A DNA stretch of 64,000 nucleotides, from positions 273,402 to 337,401 of the forward strand of contig NZ_BMNC01000005.1 in the NCBI RefSeq assembly GCF_014646255.1, in the 5' to 3' direction. This document shows positions 24,013-33,271 of this stretch, piece after piece (the stretch's first letter is position 1; each line of letters begins with the position of its first letter). The DNA comes from Lentzea pudingi. GTDB taxonomy: Bacteria; Actinomycetota; Actinomycetes; Mycobacteriales; Pseudonocardiaceae. The notes under the pieces are model-generated. The model had not been told where the DNA came from, searched no databases, and saw only the letters and a list, made by a program, of their open reading frames with translations. The position numbers were made by a program, and so were the translations under genes.

Positions 24013-25704
24013 GTGCGGAAAATCGCCGCGTTGACGCTGGTCACTGCCATGGTCGCCCTCACGCCGGTGGCGAGAGCGGACGCCTCGGTGACCACGCTCC
24101 GCGGGATGTCGCTGGAACAGAAGGTCGGCCAGCTCTTCGTCACGTACGTCAACGGCCAGGCCGCCGACGTCCCGCACCCCAAGAACCAGCCCGACTTCGG
24201 AGTGGCGACGGCCGCGGACATGGTGCGCAAGTACCAGCCCGGCGGCGTCATCTACTTCAACAACTCGAGCCGCGACAACATCGACACGCCCAAGCAGATC
24301 GCGCGGCTCTCCAACGGCCTGCAGAAGGCCAGCAAGGTCCCGCTGCTCATCTCGATCGACCAGGAGATGGGCGTCGTCACGCGGATCGGCCCGCCGGCCA
24401 CCCAGCTGCCGGGCAACATGGCCCTCGGCGCGGGCAGGAGCACCCGGGACGCCGAGGAGGCCGCGCGCATCACGGGCTCGGAACTGCGCGCGATGGGCAT
24501 CAACCAGAACTTCGCGCCGGACGCCGACGTCAACTCCAACCCGGCGAACCCGATCATCGGGGTGCGCAGCTTCAGCAGCGACCCGAAGCTCGCCGCCGAC
24601 ATGGTCGCCGCCCAGGTCCGGGGCTACGAGGGCCGCCGCTGGTTCGACATGACCTCGGTGACCTCGACCGCCAAGCACTTCCCCGGCCACGGCGACACGT
24701 CCGAGGACAGCCACACCGCCTTGCCGGTCTCGAACCGCAGCCTCGACCAGTGGCGGCAGATCGACGCGCCGCCGTTCTCCGCCGCCATCGCCGCCAAGAT
24801 CGACTCGATCATGACCGCGCACATCCAGGTGCCGCAGATCGACCCGTCAGGCGAGCCGGCCACGCTCAGCCCGAAGATCATCACCGGTCTGCTGCGCGAC
24901 GAGCTGAAGTACGACGGCGTGGTCGTCACCGACTCGCTGGAGATGGAGGGCGTCCGCAAGCTGCACTCCGACGCCGAGATCCCGGTGCTGGCCATCAAGG
25001 CGGGCGTCGACCAGCTGCTGATGCCGCCGAACCTCGGCGCCGCGATCGACAGCGTCGTCAAGGCCGTCCGCAGCGGTGAGATCACCGAGCAGCGCATCGA
25101 CCAGAGCGTCCTGCGCATCCTCAAGATGAAGCTCCTGCGCGGCGTCATGCTCACCGCCGACGTCGACGAGAACAAAGTCGACCAGGTCGTCGGCTCCAAC
25201 ACCGAGGCGGCGCAGAAGATCGCCGACCGCACCATCACCGTCGTCCGCAACGACGGCCAGGCGCTCCCGCTCAACGCCACCGCTCCCCTGGTCGTCGGCA
25301 CCAGCGACGCGACCACGAGCGCCCTCGCCACCAGGCTCAAGGGCACCAAGTTCGTCACCTCGACGAGCCCCACGGCCGGCCAGATCCAGCAGGCCGTGGC
25401 CGCGGCGGCGAACGCGGACAAGATCGTCGTGCTGACGAACAACGCGAGCACCAGGCCGGCCCAGGTCGACCTGGTCAACCAGCTCGCCGCCACCGGCAAG
25501 CCCGTCGTCGCGGCCGCCACCGGCAACCCGTACGACGTCGCCCACAGCAACGCCAAGACGTGGCTCGCCACCTATTCGACGACCACGGTCTCGATGGAGG
25601 CGCTGGCCAGGGTCCTGCTGGGCGAGGTGAAGCCGCAGGGCAAGCTGCCGGTCGACGTACCGGGCCCGACCCCCTACCCGTTCGGACACGGGGTGACCTG
25701 GTGA
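24013..25704 (+). CDS. nagZ: Exported beta-N-acetylglucosaminidase, glycoside hydrolase family 3
   Basis: 563 residues from GTG 24013 (GGGAGG upstream). An N-terminal signal peptide (VRKIAALTLVTAMVALTPVARADA) directs export. The GH3 domain carries the NagZ signature KHFPGHGDTSEDSHTALP, which holds the catalytic His/Asp dyad, and the nucleophile strand VVTDSLEMEGV. A C-terminal alpha/beta domain (~400-563) follows, as in the two-domain Bacillus NagZ. It removes GlcNAc from muropeptides in the envelope. The stop overlaps namZ (GTGA), so the pair should release GlcNAc and then MurNAc, as nagZ-namZ do in B. subtilis. Confidence 0.93.
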   Translation: MRKIAALTLVTAMVALTPVARADASVTTLRGMSLEQKVGQLFVTYVNGQAADVPHPKNQPDFGVATAADMVRKYQPGGVIYFNNSSRDNIDTPKQIARLSNGLQKASKVPLLISIDQEMGVVTRIGPPATQLPGNMALGAGRSTRDAEEAARITGSELRAMGINQNFAPDADVNSNPANPIIGVRSFSSDPKLAADMVAAQVRGYEGRRWFDMTSVTSTAKHFPGHGDTSEDSHTALPVSNRSLDQWRQIDAPPFSAAIAAKIDSIMTAHIQVPQIDPSGEPATLSPKIITGLLRDELKYDGVVVTDSLEMEGVRKLHSDAEIPVLAIKAGVDQLLMPPNLGAAIDSVVKAVRSGEITEQRIDQSVLRILKMKLLRGVMLTADVDENKVDQVVGSNTEAAQKIADRTITVVRNDGQALPLNATAPLVVGTSDATTSALATRLKGTKFVTSTSPTAGQIQQAVAAAANADKIVVLTNNASTRPAQVDLVNQLAATGKPVVAAATGNPYDVAHSNAKTWLATYSTTTVSMEALARVLLGEVKPQGKLPVDVPGPTPYPFGHGVTW

Positions 25705-26906
25705 GAAGGCGGAGCTTCCTCGCGGCAGGCGCCCTGTCCGTCCCCCTCATCGGCGCAGGCACGGCCGGCGCGACCCCGAAGCTCGCCACGGCGGCCGAAC
25801 AGCTCGCACAGGACGGCTGGCGCAAGCTCAAGGGTCGCAAGGTCGGCGTGCTGACGAACCCGACGGGCATCCTCAAGGACCAGACGCACGTCGTCGACTC
25901 GATGGTCGCCCACGACGCCAAGCCGGCAGCCGTGTTCGGACCGGAACACGGCTTCCGCGGCACGGCACAGGCCGGCGGCTCCGAGGGCGACTACGCGGAC
26001 CCGCGCACCGGTATCCCGGTGTACGACACGTACCAAGCCAGTCCCGCGAAGATCAAGCAGATGTTCACGAAGGCGGGCGTCGACACGGTCGTGTTCGACA
26101 TCGCCGACGTGGGCGCACGCTTCTACACCTACATCTGGTCGCTGTACCAGGCGATGGAAGCGGCCGAGGGCCTGGACTTCATGGTCCTCGACCGCCCGAA
26201 CCCCATCGGCGGCAGCGCGAACGGCCCGCAGCTCGACCCGGCCCACGCGACCTTCGTGGGCCTGAAACCGATCGTGCAGCAACACGGCATGACGGTCGGC
26301 GAACTGGCTCGCTTCTTCGTGGGCGAGTTCGACCTCAAGACGAAGCTCGAAGTGGTCAACGTCCGGCACTGGCGCAGGAACCAGCTCGACACGGGCCTGC
26401 CGTGGGTCCCGCCGAGCCCGAACATGCCCACCCAGGACACCGCGCTCGTCTACCCCGGCACGTGCCTGTTCGAGGGCACGGTCCTGTCCGAGGGCCGCGG
26501 CACCACCCGCCCGTTCGAAACGGTGGGTGCGCCGGGCATCGACTGGCGCTGGGCCGAAGCGCTGAACGCCCTGAGCCTGCAAGGCGTCCGGTTCCGCGAG
26601 ACCTACTTCTCGCCGACGTTCAACAAGTTCCAGGGCAAGTCCTGCGGCGGTGTCACCCTGCACGTCACCGACCCGCGGAGGTTCGACGCCATCAGGGCCG
26701 CCGTGGCCATGCTGATCACCGCGAAGTCGTTGTACCCCGGCGTGTTCGCGTGGCGTCCCGACAACTGGATCGACAAGCTCAGCGGCTCCGACCGGCTGCG
26801 GAGGATGATCGACGCCCAGGCTCCCCTGGACGAGGTCACCGGCGCGTGGCACCAGGAGCTCCAGCAGTTCCGCCGCACCCGCCTGCCCTACCTGCGCTAC
26901 CGGTGA
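25701..26906 (+). CDS. namZ: Exo-beta-N-acetylmuramidase NamZ (DUF1343, GH171)
   Basis: 401 residues from GTG 25701, overlapping nagZ by 4 bp. The N-terminus MRRRSFLAAGALSVPLIGAG is a twin-arginine-type export signal. The DUF1343 core is recognisable from VGVLTNPTGI, the highly conserved FGPEHGFRG (with the Glu proposed as catalytic), FDIADVGARFYTYIW and DRPNPIGG. NamZ/YbbC enzymes clip terminal MurNAc from glycan chains after NagZ removes GlcNAc. The Tat signal suggests that it folds before export. Seven bp separate it from the serine hydrolase gene. Confidence 0.92.
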   Translation: MRRRSFLAAGALSVPLIGAGTAGATPKLATAAEQLAQDGWRKLKGRKVGVLTNPTGILKDQTHVVDSMVAHDAKPAAVFGPEHGFRGTAQAGGSEGDYADPRTGIPVYDTYQASPAKIKQMFTKAGVDTVVFDIADVGARFYTYIWSLYQAMEAAEGLDFMVLDRPNPIGGSANGPQLDPAHATFVGLKPIVQQHGMTVGELARFFVGEFDLKTKLEVVNVRHWRRNQLDTGLPWVPPSPNMPTQDTALVYPGTCLFEGTVLSEGRGTTRPFETVGAPGIDWRWAEALNALSLQGVRFRETYFSPTFNKFQGKSCGGVTLHVTDPRRFDAIRAAVAMLITAKSLYPGVFAWRPDNWIDKLSGSDRLRRMIDAQAPLDEVTGAWHQELQQFRRTRLPYLRYR

Positions 26907-26913
26907 GGACGCC

Positions 26914-28437
26914 ATGCTCATCCCTGCCCTGGCCGTCGCACTCGTGACGACGGCGGTCCCCGGCCACTTCGACCAGCCCCAGGACGGTTTCGCACAGCAG
27001 TGGACGACGCTGCGCCAGTCGAACCCGTTCTGGGCCGGTCTCGACCCGGAGCCGATCAACACGGCCCTGCGCCAGCTCCGCGACTTCACAAAACCCCAGG
27101 CCAACGGCAAGCCGCTGTACGCCGGCGCCGTCACGATGTACGTGCACGACGGCAAGATCGTCACGCACGACCGCACGGGCTACGCAGTCCTCTACCAGGA
27201 CCAGCAAACCCAGTTGCCAGAAGAAGAACGCGTCCCGATGAAGAAGGACACGATCTTCGACTTCGCCTCCATCTCCAAGCTCTTCACGTCGATCGCGGTG
27301 ATCCAGCAGGTCGAGCAGGGCCGCGTGAACATCGACGAACGCGTCGCCACCTACCTGCCCGAGTTCGGCGTGAACGGCAAGGAGAACATCACCGTCAAGC
27401 AGCTGCTCACACACACGAGCGGCCTCGAACCGTTCATCCCGTTGTGGCAGAGGTACCCCGACGCCCCGTCACGCATCAAAGCCGTGATGGACGTGAAGCC
27501 GAAGTCCACCCCCGGCACCACGTACCTCTACTCGGACCTGAACCTGATCACGCTCGGCGAGCTGGTTTTCAAGGTCAGCGGCAAGAAGCTCGACCAGGCG
27601 GTCAGGGACGGCATCACCAAGCCGCTCGACATGAAGGACACCGGCTACAACCCGACGGCCAAGGACCGCACGGCCGCAACGGAGTTCCAGACGGCACCAC
27701 CGCGCGGCATAGTCCGTGGCGAGGTGCATGACGAGAACGCGTGGTCCCTCGGAGGAGTAGCAGGCCACGCCGGTGTTTTCGGCACGGCCAAGGATCTCGC
27801 CGTCCTCGGCCAGACGATCCTCAACGGCGGCACGTACGGAGGCCGCCGCATCCTGACCGAGCACTCGGTCGAGCTGATGCTCACGAACTTCAACCAGCAG
27901 TTCCCGGACAACGCCCACGGCCTCGGCTTCGAGCTCGACCAGCGCTGGTACATGGGCGGCCTGAGCGGCCCGGGAACCGCAGGTCACACGGGCTACACCG
28001 GCACGTCGTTCGTGATCGACAAGGCGTCGCGCTCGATCGCGATCCTGCTGACCAACCGCGTGCACCCGAGCCGTGACTGGGGCAGCGTCAACCCGGCCCG
28101 CCGCGTGGCAGCCGACGGCCTCGCCAACGCACTCGCGGTGAAGTCGCACGGAAAGCAGTGGCGGGCAACGACTTCCGGCGGCACCCTCACCGCGGAACGC
28201 CCGGTCGAGGTCTTCGTCGACGTCGACAAGGGCGACAAGCTCACGATCCAGCACTGGAACGGCACGGACTGGCAGGACGCCCGCACCATCACGACGACCG
28301 GACGTCGTTGGGTGCCAACGGAATCCGTGAAGAGCAGGTTCGTCTACGCCAAGGCCGGCCAGTACAACGGCCGCGGCGTCTACGTGCACGCACGCGGCGA
28401 CGTCACGGCCGAAGGCTGGTCAGTGGCACGCCGCTAG
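26914..28437 (+). CDS. Exported class C beta-lactamase-like serine hydrolase (YbbE/AmpH-like)
   Basis: 507 residues from ATG 26914. A short hydrophobic start (MLIPALAVALVTTAVPGHF) suggests export. Catalytic motifs are the nucleophile SISK (FASISKLFTS), the second motif YSDLNL, and HTGYTG in place of KTG. A C-terminal beta-rich extension of ~110 residues follows the 370-residue beta-lactamase fold. In B. subtilis the corresponding ybbE gene sits in the MurNAc recycling operon, so a role in trimming muropeptide stems or wall polymers is inferred. The 3' end overlaps the convergent MocR gene by 18 bp. Confidence 0.85.
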   Translation: MLIPALAVALVTTAVPGHFDQPQDGFAQQWTTLRQSNPFWAGLDPEPINTALRQLRDFTKPQANGKPLYAGAVTMYVHDGKIVTHDRTGYAVLYQDQQTQLPEEERVPMKKDTIFDFASISKLFTSIAVIQQVEQGRVNIDERVATYLPEFGVNGKENITVKQLLTHTSGLEPFIPLWQRYPDAPSRIKAVMDVKPKSTPGTTYLYSDLNLITLGELVFKVSGKKLDQAVRDGITKPLDMKDTGYNPTAKDRTAATEFQTAPPRGIVRGEVHDENAWSLGGVAGHAGVFGTAKDLAVLGQTILNGGTYGGRRILTEHSVELMLTNFNQQFPDNAHGLGFELDQRWYMGGLSGPGTAGHTGYTGTSFVIDKASRSIAILLTNRVHPSRDWGSVNPARRVAADGLANALAVKSHGKQWRATTSGGTLTAERPVEVFVDVDKGDKLTIQHWNGTDWQDARTITTTGRRWVPTESVKSRFVYAKAGQYNGRGVYVHARGDVTAEGWSVARR

Positions 28438-29757
28438 CACTTCGGTGAACAACGGCAGCGCTCGTGGAAACGCGGGCGCTCCGAAGCTCACCACGATCCC
28501 CGTGCGGTCGTCGTCGCTCTGCTCGTGCCGGAACCACGAGAGAGGGCTGACCTCGATCCCGCGTTCACGCGCGGTCTCGACGATCGCGGTTTCATGAGGC
28601 GTGTCCAGCACCGCGTGCATCCCGGCCGCGATGCCGGACACGGACGCGTACGGCGAAACAGCCTCCACGAGCCGGTCGCGCCGCCGTTGGTACTTGAGCC
28701 GCATCCGCCGCACATGGCTGTCGTACGACCCGGCCTCCAGGAAGTCGGCCAACGTCAGCTGGTCGAGCATGCTGATGTGCTGCTCACGGCCGGTCTTCAG
28801 CTCGAGGATCGGATCCACGAACCGGTCCGGCAGCACCATCCACGCGATCCGCAACGCCGGTGACAACGCCTTGCTGGACGTGCCCAGGTACACGACGTGT
28901 TCCGGGTCCAGCCCCTGCACCGCGCCGACGGGCTGCCGGTCGTAGCGGAACTCGCCGTCGTAGTCGTCTTCCAGCACAAGACCGCCCACACGCCGTGCCC
29001 ATTCCACAGCCGATGCGCGCCGACGAGGGTGCAAGGGACCGCCCAACGGGAACTGGTGCGCGGGCGTTAGCACGCAGGCACGCAGGTCGTCAGGCAACTG
29101 CTCGGTGTTCGCGCCGTGGTCGTCCACCGCCAACGGCACCGTCGACGTCCACAACGACCGGTGGAAGGCGAGCCCGTACTCCTCGACGACCACAGGCGGC
29201 TGAAGCAGCCGGTCGAACATCTGCACAGCACCGCCGAAGCCCGAACACACCACGATCCGTTCGAGATCGGCCCGCACACCCCGTGCCCGCGCCAGGTACT
29301 CGGCCAGCGCCGTCCGCAGCTCGATCCGCCCCTGCGGGTCCCCCGGCCCGAACGCCTCGGAGGGCGCCGCCGTCAGCGCCCGCCGCGTCGAGCGGATCCA
29401 CTCGGCGCGCGGGAACTCGGTGACGTCCGGCGTGCTCACCCTCAGGTCGAACCGCACGTCCGCGCCGGGCACCGAGCGCTTCACCGGCTGCGGTGGTGCG
29501 ATCCGTTGGGCGACAACGGTCCCCGAGCCCTGGCGCGCGGTCAGCCACCCTTCGGCCACGAGTTCCGCGTACGCCTCGGCCACGGTGTTCCGCGCGATCC
29601 CCAGGTCGAGAGCGAGCGACCGCGAGGCCGGCAGCCGGGTTCCCGGAGGCAGCCGGGCCGACCGGACCGCCTCGCGCAGCGACGCCGTCAACCTGTGCCG
29701 CAGGCCACCGGGACCGGACAGGTCCAGGTGGAAGTCGAGATTGGCCCACGATTCCAC
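28420..29757 (-). CDS. MocR-family regulator (GntR helix-turn-helix fused to aminotransferase-like domain)
   Basis: 445 residues from GTG 29757. Residues ~15-85 are the GntR winged helix (LPPGTRLPASRSLALDLGIARNTVAEAYAELVAEGWL). Residues ~110-445 form a fold-type I PLP domain with DDYDGEFRYDRQPVGAVQGLD and the PLP-lysine segment YLGTSSKALSPALRIAWMV. MocR proteins sense PLP or an amino-acid adduct and usually control a divergent gene, here the AhpD-like gene 51 bp away. The gene separates the NamZ cluster from murRQ and is not itself a wall gene. The ligand is unknown. Confidence 0.9.
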   Translation of the reverse strand: MESWANLDFHLDLSGPGGLRHRLTASLREAVRSARLPPGTRLPASRSLALDLGIARNTVAEAYAELVAEGWLTARQGSGTVVAQRIAPPQPVKRSVPGADVRFDLRVSTPDVTEFPRAEWIRSTRRALTAAPSEAFGPGDPQGRIELRTALAEYLARARGVRADLERIVVCSGFGGAVQMFDRLLQPPVVVEEYGLAFHRSLWTSTVPLAVDDHGANTEQLPDDLRACVLTPAHQFPLGGPLHPRRRASAVEWARRVGGLVLEDDYDGEFRYDRQPVGAVQGLDPEHVVYLGTSSKALSPALRIAWMVLPDRFVDPILELKTGREQHISMLDQLTLADFLEAGSYDSHVRRMRLKYQRRRDRLVEAVSPYASVSGIAAGMHAVLDTPHETAIVETARERGIEVSPLSWFRHEQSDDDRTGIVVSFGAPAFPRALPLFTEVLAACH

Positions 29758-29807
29758 GTGAAGATTGCACCATGCCTCGGGCCAATCAGGGTCATAGATT
29801 TCTTCTC

Positions 29808-30254
29808 ATGACGAACCGCATCGACCTCGCCAAGAAGGCCCCGAAGGTCTACCGCGCCATGATCGCCCTCGACGCCGCCGCTCGCGAAGGGCTCGACGAG
29901 CAGCTCGCCGAGCTCGTCCGCATCCGTGCCTCCCAGCTCAACCACTGCGCCTACTGCCTCAACATGCACACGGTCGACGCCCGCAAGGGTGGCGAGTCCG
30001 AGGCCCGCATCTACCTGCTCAACGCGTGGGAGGAGGCCGGCGACCTCTACACCGAGAAGGAGCAGGCGGCACTGCGCCTCACCGAGGCCATCACCGTCCT
30101 GAGCAGCCACGAGTACGTCAGCGACGAGGTCTACGAGCGCGCCGCGAAGCACTTCGCGGAGGAGGAACTGGCCCAGCTCATCGCGCTGATCTTCACCATC
30201 AACTCGTGGAACCGGATCGCGGTCTCCACCCGGAAGGTGCCCGACGTCCATTAG
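29808..30254 (+). CDS. Carboxymuconolactone decarboxylase / AhpD-like alkylhydroperoxidase
   Basis: 148 residues from ATG 29808. The AhpD core motif NHCAYCLNMHTVDARK supplies the redox CxxC and proton-relay His. N-terminal helix AKKAPKVYRAMIALDAAA and the C-terminal FTINSWNRIAVSTR match the small CMD-family oxidoreductases. It is divergently transcribed from the MocR regulator and probably controlled by it. The substrate may be peroxide or a disulfide partner; a decarboxylase role is unlikely given the CxxC. Confidence 0.9.
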   Translation: MTNRIDLAKKAPKVYRAMIALDAAAREGLDEQLAELVRIRASQLNHCAYCLNMHTVDARKGGESEARIYLLNAWEEAGDLYTEKEQAALRLTEAITVLSSHEYVSDEVYERAAKHFAEEELAQLIALIFTINSWNRIAVSTRKVPDVH

Positions 30255-30324
30255 GACCTGTCGAGAGAGTGACTTTCGGACACACTCCGTTGACCGTCGG
30301 TGTGGCGGTTAGTAAGTTTCCCAC

Positions 30325-31245
30325 GTGTCCACTGAAAGCAGTGCCGAGTCCAGTCCACTGGTGAAGATCCGGTCGTTGCTGCCGGGTCTCGCACGCGCCG
30401 AGCAGCGCGTCGCCAAGGTGGTGCTGGAGAACCCCGGAACTGTCGCGCACCGCAGCATCACCGAGGTCGCCGAGCAGGCGGGCACCAGTGAGACGACGGT
30501 GACGCGGTTCTGCAAGGCGATCGGCGTCGGTGGGTACCCGGAGCTGCGCATCGCGCTCGCCGCCGACACGGCCCGCAGCCAGGCCAGGGCCAACCACGAC
30601 ATGGGTGGCGACATCGGACCGGGCGACGACCTCAAGCAGGTCGTCGGCAAGGTCGCGTTCGCCGACGCCCGCGCCGTCGAGGAGACCGCGGAGCAGCTCG
30701 ACGTCGAGTCGCTCGACAAGGTCGTCCAGGCGGTCGCGGGCGCCCGTCGTGTCGACGTCTACGGCTTCGGCGCGTCGGCGTTCGTCGCGTTCGACCTGCA
30801 GCAGAAGCTGCACCGCATAGGGCTCACCTGCTTCGCGTGGAACGACACGCACATCGCGCTGACGTCGGCCGCCGTGCTGACCGAGGCGGACGTCGCCGTG
30901 GGCATCTCGCACACCGGCTCGACCGCGGAGACCGTCGAGGCCCTGCGCGTCGCCCGCGAGACCGGCGCCACGACGGTCGCGCTGACGAACTTCCCGCGCT
31001 CGCCCATCACCGAGATCGCCGACCACGTGCTGACCACGGCCGCGCGCGAGACCACGTTCCGCTCCGGCGCGATGGCGAGCCGCATCGCCCAGCTCACGGT
31101 GATCGACTGCCTGTTCATCGGGGTCGCCCAGCACCACGTCGACACGGCGAAGACGGCGCTGGAGGCGACCTACGAAGCGGTGTCCGGGCATCGGCTCGGC
31201 GCCCGACCAGACGGCCGCCGACGGCCGCGGGAGACGTCTAAATGA
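30325..31245 (+). CDS. murR: RpiR/MurR-family transcriptional regulator
   Basis: 306 residues from GTG 30325. N-terminal RpiR helix-turn-helix (RAEQRVAKVVLENPGTVAHR, TSETTVTRFCKAIGVGGYPELR) and a C-terminal SIS sugar-phosphate domain (VYGFGASAFVAFDLQQKLHRIG; AVGISHTGSTAETVEAL). Overlap with murQ by 4 bp strongly suggests that it regulates that gene in response to MurNAc-6-phosphate. Two similar decamers, AGTGACTTTC (30265-30274) and AGTAAGTTTC (30311-30320), precede the start and could be operators. Assignment as MurR is from context plus family. Confidence 0.85.
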   Translation: MSTESSAESSPLVKIRSLLPGLARAEQRVAKVVLENPGTVAHRSITEVAEQAGTSETTVTRFCKAIGVGGYPELRIALAADTARSQARANHDMGGDIGPGDDLKQVVGKVAFADARAVEETAEQLDVESLDKVVQAVAGARRVDVYGFGASAFVAFDLQQKLHRIGLTCFAWNDTHIALTSAAVLTEADVAVGISHTGSTAETVEALRVARETGATTVALTNFPRSPITEIADHVLTTAARETTFRSGAMASRIAQLTVIDCLFIGVAQHHVDTAKTALEATYEAVSGHRLGARPDGRRRPRETSK

Positions 31246-32153
31246 TCTCCCCCCGGGACGGTGTGGTGGTGCGCGTGGAATCTCCGACCGAGGGGCGGAA
31301 CCCGCGCACCGCGGACATCGACCGGGTGCCCACGATCGACGTGCTGCGCATGATCAACGAAGAGGACCGCACGGTCCCGGCGGTGGTCGCGGAGGCGCTG
31401 CCGGAGCTGGCCCGCGCGGTCGACCTCGGCGTCGCGGCGATCGTGTCCGGCGGCCGGGTGCACTACGTCGGCGCCGGCACGTCCGGGCGTCTGGCCACGC
31501 TGGACGCCGCCGAGCTCGTGCCCACGTTCAACGCACCGGCCGACTGGTTCGTCGCCCACCACGCCGGCGGTCCGGAAGCCCTCGTCCGCGCCGTCGAAGA
31601 GGTCGAGGACCACTCGGGCGCGGCCCAGATCCGTCGGCACGCCACCGCGAAAGACCTGGTGGTGGGCATCGCGGCGTCCGGGCGCACGCCGTTCGTGATC
31701 GGCGCGCTGCAGGAGGCGCAAGCGCTTGGCGCCCACACCGTGCTGGTCTCGAACAACGCGTCGGTGCCGTTCACGCCGGACGTCCTCGTCGCGCTGAACA
31801 CCGGCCCCGAGGCCATCGCCGGCTCCACGCGGATGAAGGCGGGATCGGCCCAGAAGCTGGTCCTGACGTCGTTCTCCACGGCTGTGATGATCAAGCTCGG
31901 CCGCACCTACTCGAACCTGATGGTCAGCATGCGCGCGACGAACGCGAAGCTGCGCGGCCGGACGATCCGCATCCTGCACGAGGCCACCGGCCAGCCCGAG
32001 AACGCCTGCGAGCAGGCGCTGGCGGACGCGTCCGGTGACCTCAAGGTGGCACTCGTGCACCTGCTGTCGGGCGAACCGACCGAACGTGCGGCCGCTGCCC
32101 TCGAGGACACGAAGGGCCACGTCCGCGACGCCCTGGACCGGCTAGCGGGCTAG
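31242..32153 (+). CDS. murQ: N-acetylmuramic acid 6-phosphate etherase
   Basis: 303 residues from ATG 31242 (ATGA overlap with murR); an internal GTG at 31272 (VRVESPTEGRNPRT) aligns better with typical MurQ N-termini. Cleaves the lactyl ether of MurNAc-6-P to GlcNAc-6-P and D-lactate. SIS domain with the family signature GAGTSGRLATLDAAELVPTF and PEAIAGSTRMKAGSAQK. With nagZ/namZ upstream it completes an outer-wall recycling route; a MurNAc transporter/kinase is not visible in the window. Converges on hmp with a 12-bp overlap. Confidence 0.94.
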   Translation: MISPRDGVVVRVESPTEGRNPRTADIDRVPTIDVLRMINEEDRTVPAVVAEALPELARAVDLGVAAIVSGGRVHYVGAGTSGRLATLDAAELVPTFNAPADWFVAHHAGGPEALVRAVEEVEDHSGAAQIRRHATAKDLVVGIAASGRTPFVIGALQEAQALGAHTVLVSNNASVPFTPDVLVALNTGPEAIAGSTRMKAGSAQKLVLTSFSTAVMIKLGRTYSNLMVSMRATNAKLRGRTIRILHEATGQPENACEQALADASGDLKVALVHLLSGEPTERAAAALEDTKGHVRDALDRLAG

Positions 32154-33260
32154 ATCAGGCCCGAACACCTCGTAGTGGATGTCGGTGACGCCCGCTTCGA
32201 GCAGCTGCGCCCGCATCGCGCGCAGGAACGGCACCGGTCCGCACAGGTAGGCGGTCGCGTTCTCCGGAACCTCGACCCCGGCGAGGTCGACGAACCCGGT
32301 GCGCTCCGCCGGCCAGTCCCCGATCGGCCGCTCGTAGAAGACGTGCGCCCGCGCGTCTTCCAGCTTCGCGACGAGCTGGGCGAGTTCCGCGCGGAACGGG
32401 TGCGTGAGCTGGTGGCGGTCGCCGTGGATCGCGACGACCTGCCGCGGTGAGTCGGTGGCGGCCAGCTCGGCGAGCATGGAGATCATCGGCGTGCAGCCGA
32501 TGCCCGCCGACGCCAGCAGCACCGGACCGTCGCCCGGCTGCAGCGTCAGATCCCCGGCCGGCTGGCTGACCAGCACGGTGCCGCCGACCGGCACGTTGTC
32601 GTGCAGGTGGCTCGACACCTCGCCGTCGCGCTTCACCGAGAACTGCAGCGCGTCGTCGGACCGCCCGGACAGGCTGTACTGGCGGATCTGCCGGGCGCCG
32701 TCGGCGAGCGGCACCTGCACCGAGACGTACTGCCCCGGCTCACCCGCGCGCACCTGCCCGTCGAGCGGCCTGACCACGAACGTCACCACGTCCTCGGTCT
32801 CCTGGAACCGGGCGATCACGCGGTGCTCCTGCTGCCCCTGCGGGAGGAACCGCTCGAGGCCGATCAACGTGTCGGCCATCAGCCAGTAGACCTCGCTCCA
32901 GGCCTGGCCCACCTCCGCTGAGACGTCGAGGACCTCGGCGACGGCCCCGAGCAGGTGCTTGTGGACGACCGCGTACTGACCGGGCGTGACGCCGACCGAG
33001 ACGTGCTTGTGGGCGATGCGCCGCAGCATCCCGTCCGGTGTCTGACCGGCGAGCAGACCTGAGGCGAACGCGGCGATCGAGCCCGCCAGCGCCTGCGCCT
33101 GCGTGCCGTTGGCCTGGTTGCCGCGGTTGAACATGTCCCGCAACAACATCGGGTGCTCTTCGAACATGCGCTCGTAGAACAACGCGCTGATCTCACCGAT
33201 GGCGGCGCCGACGGCGGGCAGGGTGGCTTCGACCAGTTCGGCCGACTTCGAGGACAACAT
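32142..33260 (-). CDS. hmp: Flavohemoglobin (nitric oxide dioxygenase)
   Basis: 372 residues from ATG 33260, preceded by GAGGAG; a GTG at 33275 overlapping the nsrR stop is an alternative. Converts NO and O2 to nitrate. Globin domain (~1-135) contains LFYERMFEEHP (Tyr-B10) and HKHVSVGVTPGQYAVVHKHLL (proximal His). The reductase half binds FAD (RQYSLSGR) and NAD(P)H (LLASAGIGCTPMISMLAEL, YLCGPVPFLRAMR). Co-transcribed with nsrR, whose operator lies just upstream of that gene. The combination is the standard NO-detoxification unit. Confidence 0.95.
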   Translation of the reverse strand: MLSSKSAELVEATLPAVGAAIGEISALFYERMFEEHPMLLRDMFNRGNQANGTQAQALAGSIAAFASGLLAGQTPDGMLRRIAHKHVSVGVTPGQYAVVHKHLLGAVAEVLDVSAEVGQAWSEVYWLMADTLIGLERFLPQGQQEHRVIARFQETEDVVTFVVRPLDGQVRAGEPGQYVSVQVPLADGARQIRQYSLSGRSDDALQFSVKRDGEVSSHLHDNVPVGGTVLVSQPAGDLTLQPGDGPVLLASAGIGCTPMISMLAELAATDSPRQVVAIHGDRHQLTHPFRAELAQLVAKLEDARAHVFYERPIGDWPAERTGFVDLAGVEVPENATAYLCGPVPFLRAMRAQLLEAGVTDIHYEVFGPDLAR

Positions 33261-33271
33261 CGAGGAGCTCC

